Positions 24,757 through 32,449 of a stretch of 48,615 nucleotides of DNA are shown here, piece after piece. Source of the DNA: a bacterium. Its GTDB lineage: Bacteria; Planctomycetota; UBA1135; GCA-002686595. The position numbers were made by a program, and so were the translations under genes. Below the pieces are notes generated by a model. It did not search any database, had not been told where the DNA came from, and saw nothing but the letters and a program-made list of their open reading frames with translations. Location: positions 1 to 48,615 of the forward strand of contig JAAETM010000235.1 in NCBI GenBank assembly GCA_024228395.1, read 5' to 3'. How positions within the stretch are numbered: position 1 is the first letter of the stretch; the number at the start of each line of letters is the position of its first letter.

Positions 24757-24764
24757 GGGCGGCC

Positions 24765-24770
24765 ATCCTA
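24765..24770 (-). promoter_or_regulatory. TANNNT -10-like box of hemH
   Basis: On the minus strand TAGGAT ends 8 nt before the hemH ATG, the same layout as prfB. No clear -35 lies 17 bp upstream. If real, it drives the whole haem cluster as a leaderless transcript. Confidence 0.3.
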
Positions 24771-25002
24771 CCTCCCCGCACGCTTTCGGGTCTTGCCAAT
24801 TCGCAAGGATGCTCAAGGGGGTCCACGGGGCCAGATCAGCCGCCCGGGCCGCGAGGATTCAAGCGCAATCTCGTAGGAGAACGCCATCCTTCCAAACGAC
24901 ATTTCCCAATTCCAAACACGAGTCAATTCGTTTGGGACCCCTAGTCGATGATCCACTTAGGATTCTCCCTCCAAATAGCGTTTTCCTTTCTCGATTCATC
25001 GC

Positions 25003-26361
25003 GTGCTCCTCATCCACATCAGCTCCGACCGCCTCCAGGCCTTTCTCACATGGGAGGGGGCTTTGGACCTCGCACAAATCTCAGCCGAGCTGCAGACAGA
25101 GGGGGTCAAATACGGCATGGACGAAGCGACGATCCATGCAACCCTTCAAGAGGGGGCGGACCAGGGGAGCGTTTGCATTGCAACTGGACTAAAACCCATC
25201 ACACGAGAGCCCGCCCGGGTCCAGTTGAACATCAAGCAAAATCAAACCAGCGGCGCGTTCGATGAAGATACCCAGCGCATGGACTTTAGGGAACGAGGCG
25301 GTGTACATAGCGTTCAACTGGGTGATGCGATCGGTACGTGGTTCCCTGGCACAGACGGAACGCCCGGCAAGGGTGTCGACGGAATGGTGATCAACCCGCC
25401 AGCTCCCGCCACTTCCGATCAGAGCCGCGGACAAAACGTGCATGCTAAGGCCGGTGAAAACGGAAGCCTAAACCTCTTTGCAGAGATCGATGGCGTGGTA
25501 CGCGTGGGCCCTTCGGGCGATGTATACGTGACGGATCTCTTTGAAGTGGAATCGGATGTTGACCTGGGGTGTGGGAACATTGATGTGTCAGGCAGCGTTC
25601 ACATCCACGGGACAATCAGGAGTGGGTTTCGCGTCCATGCGGGCCAGGACATCGACGTTGATGAAGCCATCGAGCATGCAAACGTGACGGCTGGAAAATC
25701 GCTGGGTGTCGGTTCAGGAATACTGGCCAGCAATGACAATTTGATCCAAGCTGAGGAACAAATCAGAGCCAAATTCACTCAAAACGCGATCCTACGATCG
25801 GGTGGCGATGTCATCTTGGAAGTGGATACAAATAGCACGATTGAAGCCGCTAGGAGCATTCTCGCGAAGGAAGGTTCGGGGCACCTGCGTGGTGGCAATT
25901 ACGTGGCCGGCGAGTCCCTCATAGTCAAGGAGCTTGGTTCGACTCAAGGGGTCGAAACCCGCGTGCGCCTTGGAATGGAACCCCAGCAACTCCGCGAATT
26001 GGCCAAACTCCAGAAGGACATCAAAGCGGCTCAGGCGCAAGCCAAGAAGCTCGAGCGACAGCGCGGGGTGCAGAGCGCAAGGCGCGTTGGTCGGTCCATG
26101 ACACGGGAACAAGCGGGCGGCATTCGACGTGCCATGAAAGCCCAACGAGATCTAAGAAAGGTCACGGATCTTCTCGAGCAGAAGCAACGCGATTTCAAAA
26201 CCTCCACATTCAAAGATGGCCTGCCAGTGCTGCGTGTCGAAAAAACAATCCATTCGGGCGTTAACATCCAAATGGGGAGCGCCCATCTCTTCATCGACCA
26301 TACCCGGCCGGGTGGGACATTTCACCTGGATCCCAACACTGGCGAGATCACTTCATCCTAA
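25003..26361 (+). CDS. FapA (DUF342) family protein, paralogue 1
   Basis: The 452-residue protein has a GTG start. An N-terminal FapA helical part (SDRLQAFLTWEGALDLAQISAEL) is followed by the family core GTWFPGTDGTPGKGVDG. A long right-handed beta-helix-like region follows at about 165-310, with repeating turns (DVYVTDLFEVESDVDLGCGNIDVSGSVHIHGTIRSGFRV). A basic coiled coil lies at about 325-395 (QKDIKAAQAQAKKLERQRG) and the end is beta-rich. No signal peptide. FapA proteins influence flagella and cell-surface machinery in Vibrio and Bacillus; the role here is inferred only. It is followed after 11 bp by the CBS gene, probably cotranscribed, and then by a full-length paralogue. Confidence 0.85.
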   Translation: MLLIHISSDRLQAFLTWEGALDLAQISAELQTEGVKYGMDEATIHATLQEGADQGSVCIATGLKPITREPARVQLNIKQNQTSGAFDEDTQRMDFRERGGVHSVQLGDAIGTWFPGTDGTPGKGVDGMVINPPAPATSDQSRGQNVHAKAGENGSLNLFAEIDGVVRVGPSGDVYVTDLFEVESDVDLGCGNIDVSGSVHIHGTIRSGFRVHAGQDIDVDEAIEHANVTAGKSLGVGSGILASNDNLIQAEEQIRAKFTQNAILRSGGDVILEVDTNSTIEAARSILAKEGSGHLRGGNYVAGESLIVKELGSTQGVETRVRLGMEPQQLRELAKLQKDIKAAQAQAKKLERQRGVQSARRVGRSMTREQAGGIRRAMKAQRDLRKVTDLLEQKQRDFKTSTFKDGLPVLRVEKTIHSGVNIQMGSAHLFIDHTRPGGTFHLDPNTGEITSS

Positions 26362-26372
26362 AGAACCCAGCA

Positions 26373-26771
26373 ATGAATAATTATCAAGACACACCCGTCA
26401 GTCAAATCATGATGCGGGAGGTTCGCACCATAGAGCCGGGTGCGCCCTTGGCCTCCGCTGCCCAAGTCATGCTCGATCTCGACATCACCTGCTTGGTGGT
26501 AGATCTTCAAGACCCTTCCAAAGGGCTTGGGATCATCACCCAGAAGGACGTGGTAGGACATCTCTTTGATAGTTTTGCCGAACTAGAGTCCACCACAGTC
26601 GAAGATGTCATGAGTCAGCCGACCATCAGTCTATCCCCCGAATGGAACCTCGATACTGCAGTATCCATGATGCGCATGCTGGGTATTCGGCGCGCTCCAG
26701 TTCTGGATCAAGGAAAGCTCACGGGGCTCCTAAGCTTCACCGACATCTTCAAACACGCTTTTGGCGGGTAG
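26373..26771 (+). CDS. Two-CBS-domain protein
   Basis: The 132-residue protein consists of two CBS motifs (about residues 7-62 and 73-128). The signatures are VSQIMMREVRTIEPGAPLASAAQVMLD with GIITQKDVV, and VEDVMSQPTISLSPEWNLDTAVSMM with GLLSFTDIFKHAF. Such Bateman modules bind adenine nucleotides or c-di-AMP and act as sensors. It sits 11 bp after FapA 1 and before FapA 2, so it may report energy or nucleotide state to the FapA proteins. That link is inferred from position only. Confidence 0.93.
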   Translation: MNNYQDTPVSQIMMREVRTIEPGAPLASAAQVMLDLDITCLVVDLQDPSKGLGIITQKDVVGHLFDSFAELESTTVEDVMSQPTISLSPEWNLDTAVSMMRMLGIRRAPVLDQGKLTGLLSFTDIFKHAFGG

Positions 26772-26974
26772 CCAGCTCCGAGAAGTCGTCGCACGAACTG
26801 CTTAAGGAAAGCACACGAGCCCGGTGGGTCCGTGCACATCTGCTTGTCCAGCGCCTCCGGTGTCCCTTGATCGCCCAAGCAAGGCCCACAGGGCCTGCAA
26901 CAAACCATCATCCTAGAACCCGACACAGCGACCCAATATCAAACCCCCTTTCAACTCATTTCGCTGCTTGGTAG

Positions 26975-27120
26975 GCCGCCCAAGAATCAGCGGTTTTCAG
27001 ACGGGTCGTCCCAGATCGCCTAGCAAGGCGCCTGCTTCTCTGCAAAGTGGACCCTATTCGCTAGGTTTTGACAGCGCTGCCAGGCGATTGTGAGAGCCCA
27101 ACTGGAAATCGCTGGTTGTC
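26975..27120 (+). repeat. Structured interspersed repeat, copy B
   Basis: Homologous to 582-729. Imperfect terminal inverted repeats are at 26983-26998 and 27104-27120; 11 of 14 core positions pair and the rest are transitions. The inner stem is CGCCTAGC (27017-27024) with GCCAGGCG (27079-27086). The segment just before it (CTGCTTGGTAGGCCGCC) resembles the 3' end of the small ORF at 181-297, as if coding relic and repeat travel together. It ends 72 bp before FapA 2. The rest of the 421-bp intergene (26772-26974) shows no gene or other structure that I can support. Confidence 0.65.
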
Positions 27121-27192
27121 AAAGGCCTGATAGGTCGATAGCACCAGGGATTTCCACCCATATCAAAAATACGGTCCTTAGAAACTCCTACC

Positions 27193-28551
27193 TTGGTCCA
27201 CATTCAGATCAGTTCCAACCGTCTCAAGGCCTTCCTTAAGTGGGAGGAAAATTTACTGTTGGAGGACGTGATGAACGAGCTGAATGAACAGGGCATTGTT
27301 TTCGGGGTTGACCACGATGCCGTAATCGAGGCGCTGAGTCTGACCGAATCAGATCAGACCATCTGTGTCGCTCAAGGTGAAGAATCAAGGCCCCGGACTG
27401 CCTCTCAGATCGAGCTGGCTTTCACCCAAAAGCAAACGAGCGGGACCTTGAACGAAGAGACGCAACGCATGGACTACCGCGAGCGCGGTGGAGTTCACAG
27501 TGTCCTCGAGGGCGATTCAGTGGGACTTTGGTTTCCAGGAAACAGTGGTACTCCCGGCAAGGGAGTCGACGGCGAGCGAATAGAACCCGATGAGCCTGAA
27601 GGTGTCAATCAAAGCCGTGGCGCAAACATTCGCGGAGAACCCCTAAAAGATGGCCAACTAGAGTTGTTTGCGGAAATCAATGGTGTGGTCAGGATGGGGC
27701 CAAACGGAGATATATATGTCACCGACGTGCTTGAGGTCCCTTCCGATGTGGACTTAGACAGCGGCAACATTAACGCAGGAGGTAGCGTGAGCATCGCAGG
27801 GACAGTGCATAGCGGCTTCAAGGTGAATGCTGGTGACGACATTGACGTGGGTGGAACTATCGAAAACGCGAGCATACACGCGGGCAAGTGCCTGTTTGTG
27901 AGTGCGGGAATTCTTGGAGGGGACCTTGGTAAAGTGTTTGCCAAGGAGGAAATTCAGGTCAAATTCGCTCAAAACGCATCCCTAACATCCGAAGGAAACA
28001 TCCGAATCGAAGTAGACACGAATAGCACGATCAAAGCTGGCAAAAGCATCCTTGCCAAAGATGGACATGGCCGCCTGCGAGGGGGGGTCTATCAGGCGCG
28101 GGAGAGTATCGTGGCCAAGGAGCTGGGTTCATCCCAAGGCGTCGCGACACGGGCCTACGTAGGCATCGATCCCGTCCAGCTGCGTGATCTTCACAAGATT
28201 CGAAACGAGATCCGAAGATCGCAGGCCAAGGGCAAAAAACTGCAACGGAAGCGGGACGCGTTGGAGGCCAAGCGCGACGCGCAGGGCCTAACGCGTGAAC
28301 TCGCGGCAGAGCTCAGAACCTGCATGAAGGACCAGGTCGAACTCAACCAAGCTATCGAAAGCAAAGAAACGCAAAGGGCCGAATCCGAACGCGCAATCAA
28401 AACAGACCAGCCTCCGGCCATACGAATCGAACATACCATTCACGCGGGAGTGCAAATTCAAATCGGTGATGCCTTCCTCCAAATCGACCACACAAGACCA
28501 GGTGGCGTTTTTCGCCTCGATCCGGAAACAGAGGAAATTGTGTCGTCTTGA
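27193..28551 (+). CDS. FapA (DUF342) family protein, paralogue 2
   Basis: The 452-residue protein has exactly the same length as paralogue 1 and aligns end to end with it. It has SSNRLKAFLKWEE, GLWFPGNSGTPGKGVDG, the beta-helix-like run DIYVTDVLEVPSDVDLDSGNINAGGSVSIAGTVHSGF, a coiled coil (RRSQAKGKKLQRKRDALEAKR), and the end IQIGDAFLQIDHTRPGGVFRLDPE. The start is a rare TTG whose position matches paralogue 1; no in-frame ATG lies nearby. Codon and base use look alike, so this is an old local duplication rather than recent transfer. A strong hairpin follows the stop. The two may form a mixed assembly. Confidence 0.85.
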   Translation: MVHIQISSNRLKAFLKWEENLLLEDVMNELNEQGIVFGVDHDAVIEALSLTESDQTICVAQGEESRPRTASQIELAFTQKQTSGTLNEETQRMDYRERGGVHSVLEGDSVGLWFPGNSGTPGKGVDGERIEPDEPEGVNQSRGANIRGEPLKDGQLELFAEINGVVRMGPNGDIYVTDVLEVPSDVDLDSGNINAGGSVSIAGTVHSGFKVNAGDDIDVGGTIENASIHAGKCLFVSAGILGGDLGKVFAKEEIQVKFAQNASLTSEGNIRIEVDTNSTIKAGKSILAKDGHGRLRGGVYQARESIVAKELGSSQGVATRAYVGIDPVQLRDLHKIRNEIRRSQAKGKKLQRKRDALEAKRDAQGLTRELAAELRTCMKDQVELNQAIESKETQRAESERAIKTDQPPAIRIEHTIHAGVQIQIGDAFLQIDHTRPGGVFRLDPETEEIVSS

Positions 28552-28583
28552 ACAAATTAGCCACACCAGGGCAGTCAAAGAAA

Positions 28584-28622
28584 GGTGCCCCGGCAACCCT
28601 TACATAGGGTTGCCGGGGCGCC
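28584..28622. terminator. Shared hairpin between convergent FapA 2 and M14 genes
   Basis: A 16-bp stem (GGTGCCCCGGCAACCC with GGGTTGCCGGGGCGCC, one wobble) encloses a 7-nt loop. No T-run follows on the plus strand. On the minus strand CTTTCTTTGA follows shortly, so termination of the M14 operon is the better fit. Confidence 0.7.
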
Positions 28623-28643
28623 GAACTGAACGAGAACGCGAGC

Positions 28644-30398
28644 CTACAAACTGCCCTTGATTTTGCGGTCGGCGGCCTTTTCGGCCGCATAGGTTACTTG
28701 GAAATCACCCGCGCCGCGAACGATCCATGTTGCTGTTGTGCGCCCCTGGCCAGGTACACCAGACTCCAACCTCACGGTCATCGGCTTGGTGACAACGGGA
28801 GTCATTCGTTCCGGGTGGAACTTGTCGGACAGCGTACCTCCCACAAGAATCTGAATTTCCCCTCCGGTCAAGTGAACAAGATCGGGGATGCCAATCTTGT
28901 TCTGGGCTGCCAGTGCGCTGCGGCTCGGCATGACCGAGTCATTGACCAGATCCACAGTGATGCGAAACAACCCTCCACCAAGATCGGTAACTTGCGGTTC
29001 CTCAATGCGAACGTCCGCGATTTCTTCCGCATGGCGTGCGCAGAACAAAGCGTTGCGGTGCAGCATTTCCTCGATCATAAAGGAAGGCGCCACCCGGCCA
29101 TGCTGATGCTTAAATCCTCCAATTTCTATGGCGCCATAAAGCGGGTGATCGTAGGAATGCCAGTCCACGAAGATGTCGCCCAGCATGACCGAATCGTTGA
29201 ATTCGAGAGCCTGTTGGGTCCTTGAAGAGAACCCGCCCCCGGTGTTTTCGCGGGTCCCTCCCCAGTACTGCGGGGATGCCCACAGCTCGTTGGTAAAGGA
29301 CAAGATGCCAAGGGCTTCATAGGTCCACGTGACGAACCCACCGTGCACGTTGTACAAATCTTTATAGATGATCATGTAGCGGTAAAAGGGCAGTATCAGC
29401 TCGCCTTCTTCACCCAACGCGTCATACACGCGAATGTCAGCTCGCGGATACTTGACACTCTCATCGCCCGGTCCGCGCAGGATCATTCCACCTGAGTTGT
29501 GGAAGCTCTGGACTGCGGCAATGTTTGGGTGTTTGACAATGAACTGCCCCACGCAATCCGTTTCGGGATAGCTAAAAGGGTAATCCCCGGCTCCGCGCTG
29601 AATGTAGTTGGGCTGCCAATCACTGGGCCAGTTGCGGTTCATGTCGTAACCGCCAATGCCGTCCTCGTTGATGCGGCCATCACCATCGTTGTCGATGCCC
29701 TCCTGACCAAGCACCAGAAAGTCTCCAAGTTGATCCTTGGTGACCCTCTCCAGTATTCGCGGGTCATCCTGGGCCTGACGGTGGGTGCCCTTACCTAGCG
29801 GCACGCGCTTGCGCATGGTGAGGATTTCCCCATCACCATCCAGGTCATCCATCGGGTCCTCATCCGCCTTTCCATCGCGATCGTTGTCGGTCGGTCTGGT
29901 ACCGGTCCGAGAGCTGTGCGGTGTCGCAGCAGCCTCAAGCCAATGATCGCGACCATCGGGGTTCTGGGAGGGTAGCAAGTAGAAGACCTTGTTATCCAGT
30001 AGGGCTTTTGCGCGGGGGTTCGACGCGTAATGTTCGAGTAGCCACCAAGCCAGGTAGATCGTGGCTTCGCCGCCCTGAACCTCGTTTCCGTGAACATTGC
30101 CATCCACCCACATCGCAGGCTTGTCGGCATGTTCCCCGGTATTCTTGTTGGTCAGGATCATGACCTGCATCGGTCGTCCCTCAAGGGAATGTCCGATGGT
30201 TTCGATCTCGATGAAGTCCGGATAAGCATCCTGCATACGCTTCATATGCCCTTGCAATTCAGCGTGCGGATAGTAGCGATTCCAAGCGATTTCTACTTTC
30301 GGAGACCACTGCCCGCCAGCCTCTTGGGCCATGGATACGGGAGCAGAGATAAGTGCGGCTAGGGCCACGCCGCATGCGGTTTTCAGAAAATTCCTCAC
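28644..30398 (-). CDS. Secreted zinc carboxypeptidase (M14 family)
   Basis: The 584-residue protein has a signal peptide (to about SMAQ25) and an M14 catalytic domain. The zinc ligands are His103 and Glu106 in NVHGNEVQGGE and His300 in VQSFHNSGG. The substrate-binding Asn-Arg is in GGYDMNRNWPSDW. The catalytic Glu is probably in LSFTNELW. Two calcium-loop-like inserts (DNDRDGKADEDPMDDLDGDGE at about 171-191 and DNDGDGRINEDG at about 236-247) interrupt the domain. A beta-rich C-terminus follows. It likely trims peptides or murein stem outside the cytoplasm. The GTG start shares its G with the TAG stop of the upstream pseudo-peptidase (TAGTG), so the two are translationally coupled. Confidence 0.92.
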   Translation of the reverse strand: MRNFLKTACGVALAALISAPVSMAQEAGGQWSPKVEIAWNRYYPHAELQGHMKRMQDAYPDFIEIETIGHSLEGRPMQVMILTNKNTGEHADKPAMWVDGNVHGNEVQGGEATIYLAWWLLEHYASNPRAKALLDNKVFYLLPSQNPDGRDHWLEAAATPHSSRTGTRPTDNDRDGKADEDPMDDLDGDGEILTMRKRVPLGKGTHRQAQDDPRILERVTKDQLGDFLVLGQEGIDNDGDGRINEDGIGGYDMNRNWPSDWQPNYIQRGAGDYPFSYPETDCVGQFIVKHPNIAAVQSFHNSGGMILRGPGDESVKYPRADIRVYDALGEEGELILPFYRYMIIYKDLYNVHGGFVTWTYEALGILSFTNELWASPQYWGGTRENTGGGFSSRTQQALEFNDSVMLGDIFVDWHSYDHPLYGAIEIGGFKHQHGRVAPSFMIEEMLHRNALFCARHAEEIADVRIEEPQVTDLGGGLFRITVDLVNDSVMPSRSALAAQNKIGIPDLVHLTGGEIQILVGGTLSDKFHPERMTPVVTKPMTVRLESGVPGQGRTTATWIVRGAGDFQVTYAAEKAADRKIKGSL

Positions 30399-32179
30399 TA
30401 CTTCACCTCCAGGGTAAGTCGGGCTTCACCAGCGGTTGTCGACCGGGCTACGAGTTTCGGATTGCCTGCCCCGGGTGGGACTTTGACGATCCAGTGGTAT
30501 TCTTGAGAACCACCAAAACCGGTCAGGCGAGCTACGCTCGACTTTGAACGGCCCACCAGCAACTGCGCCTCTTCGGGCAGTTCCAAAGCCACGCGCACCG
30601 GCAAAGCCGCCCTATTTTTGTCCCCCATTGCGGTAGTGGTCGCAAAGCGGCCCCTGTTCACAAGTTTGGCACGAATATCGAACACACCCTTGTCATCCAA
30701 GGCCATGTAACTCACTTCGCTCCATTCAATGCGAGCGAAATCCGCGGCGAGGGACTCCACAAACGAAGAGTAGTGCTCCACCAAACCAGGAAGGTCTACC
30801 GCCGGGGGGTTCTTGCGCATGAGCGGCATGAAACCGCCGATCTCGACACTGCCCAATTCCCCATGCACGAACGGCGTCCACGGCTGGAAACCGGCTGCAC
30901 CATAGGTGCGGTCTGACCAAGCCAGTAGTTTTTCTTCCTCGGTAGCTTCATTAGGCAGGGCTTTGTCCCCCTCGCCCTTGGCATTCAGCGGATAGCTCCA
31001 AACCGCTGATTCAAGTACGAGTGCGCCCCTTTGGAAGTAAGCCCAGTCGGCAAAATTGCCCATTCCATGCTTCGAAGTGCGTGGCGCGGTCCACTTCGGT
31101 TCGGTCTCCTTCGACTCGTCCGCATTAGACTTCTCCTTGACGTCTCCCTCGGCTGCGGGAGTTTCATCAGGCTTCTCCTTTTTACCCTCCTCCTTCTTAG
31201 GCTTCAGACGCATGCCGAGCACGCTGATCAAACCAGCATCGTCCTTCATGGGCTCCGTTGAGTTGGTCTTGACTTTGTCATTGCCCTTTGAAGGCTTAGA
31301 CAGGTTGTCCTCATCGTCCAGAACCAAAACGCATGCCACGCTGGGGTGATCGATCAGAAATTTGGCCAAGGCCCTGCTCTCTGGCTCGCTCAACGGGTAC
31401 GCCCCCGCCGCCGGAGCGTATTGCTCCCACCGGTGTGCAAAATTCGCATCGACCGAAACACCGCCCTGGGGATCTTCTGAGAACACACGGTCCCCATCCA
31501 CGTCCATGCCTTCGCGACGCAAATGGAAGGCACCAGCATGCTCGCGAACATGCTTGGCTTTGATCGAACAGCGAGCGTCCGACTCGGATGCATGCCATGC
31601 ACCGGAATTGGACGGAACTCGCAACCAAAGCACCTTGCCATCCCCATCCAAGTCCATGGGCCCATCCTCATCCATACGCCCATCACGATCCTCGTCCATC
31701 GCAGAGCCTCGCCAAGGAAGCCCTCCCACCAAAGCGTGCATGGCCCCATCAGGGTTCGCGACAGGAAGCACGTGTACGGTGGCGGCTTCGAGCAAGGGTG
31801 AGTCACCCTTTGCCAAGCGGCGAATGATTCCCATGGCTACTTCACTGGCCACCGGACGGTCCCCTTCCAAGTTCGCCACAATGAGCAATTCCGGCTGGCC
31901 TGGACTGGAGTTGGAACCCTTGAAGGTCGCCATCGACAGGGATTGGCCCGTGGGAGCTTTTCCGATTTCCTTCACGGTCAGGGCTCCCGAATTGCTTGCG
32001 AGATCACGAAGCTCTGAAGCCATTTGGGCGGGAGCCCCGTAGCCAATGGGGGGAAGGTCCTGGAAGATGGCCTCTGGGCCGGTGGCAACCGGCTCTTGTT
32101 GGGCCGAGGAAGCCAGGATGCCCTCCGAGAGACCAGCCAGGCACGCCAAGGCGCACAGGGTTTGAATCGAGTTGTACAT
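30398..32179 (-). CDS. M14-like pseudo-peptidase lacking zinc ligands
   Basis: The 593-residue secreted protein is a paralogue of the M14 enzyme downstream. Matching landmarks show loss of catalysis. The zinc motif is VANLEGDRPVASE, with Glu for His and Arg for Glu. The third ligand in VACVLVLDDED is Asp. The Asn-Arg pair in GGVSVDANFAHRW is Asp-Ala. The calcium-loop-like inserts are kept (DEDRDGRMDEDGPMDLDGDGK). A 40-residue Lys/Glu-rich stretch (around KPKKEEGKKEKPDETP) is an extra insert at about residues 330-370. The beta-rich end is similar to the active enzyme. It may be a binding or regulatory partner, or a peptidoglycan or peptide receptor. TAGAAT lies 6 nt before its ATG. Confidence 0.8.
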   Translation of the reverse strand: MYNSIQTLCALACLAGLSEGILASSAQQEPVATGPEAIFQDLPPIGYGAPAQMASELRDLASNSGALTVKEIGKAPTGQSLSMATFKGSNSSPGQPELLIVANLEGDRPVASEVAMGIIRRLAKGDSPLLEAATVHVLPVANPDGAMHALVGGLPWRGSAMDEDRDGRMDEDGPMDLDGDGKVLWLRVPSNSGAWHASESDARCSIKAKHVREHAGAFHLRREGMDVDGDRVFSEDPQGGVSVDANFAHRWEQYAPAAGAYPLSEPESRALAKFLIDHPSVACVLVLDDEDNLSKPSKGNDKVKTNSTEPMKDDAGLISVLGMRLKPKKEEGKKEKPDETPAAEGDVKEKSNADESKETEPKWTAPRTSKHGMGNFADWAYFQRGALVLESAVWSYPLNAKGEGDKALPNEATEEEKLLAWSDRTYGAAGFQPWTPFVHGELGSVEIGGFMPLMRKNPPAVDLPGLVEHYSSFVESLAADFARIEWSEVSYMALDDKGVFDIRAKLVNRGRFATTTAMGDKNRAALPVRVALELPEEAQLLVGRSKSSVARLTGFGGSQEYHWIVKVPPGAGNPKLVARSTTAGEARLTLEVK

Positions 32180-32185
32180 GCACAG

Positions 32186-32191
32186 ATTCTA
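32186..32191 (-). promoter_or_regulatory. TAGAAT box of the M14 pair
   Basis: On the minus strand TAGAAT-CTGTGC-ATG places a five-of-six -10 hexamer 6 nt before the start codon, with no Shine-Dalgarno sequence. It is the clearest leaderless-type start in the window. Confidence 0.45.
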
Positions 32192-32438
32192 GCGGGGTCC
32201 AAGATTTTGACCCAGGAAGCTCCCTGGGTCAGAAATTGGCCCAACGGGTGATGCCCTCGCTCCGTTACTAGATATAGGAAAGCCCAAGCCAGCCCCAGGC
32301 CCTGAAAGCCCAACCTTGGGGCGGTTTGAGCCGATAAACCAAGCAGCGTTTTCTCAGCTTGCCCTCAACCAAGCCGGTCTTCCTGCGTTGGACTTTTACG
32401 CGTCTTTCGCACGCCACATGACGCTTTCTGGCCCCTAG

Positions 32439-32449
32439 CCCCCCCCCCC
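32439..32449 (+). repeat. C11 homopolymer abutting the start codon
   Basis: Eleven C residues run directly into ATG 32450 of the giant macroglobulin gene. No Shine-Dalgarno sequence lies before it. Such tracts slip during replication, and here a change would alter spacing between any upstream element and the start. Confidence 0.8.

Noticed and set aside
26708..26926. 72-codon minus-strand frame over the CBS gene end
   Set aside because: Mostly antisense to the CBS gene, Cys/Pro-rich, no domain or binding site.
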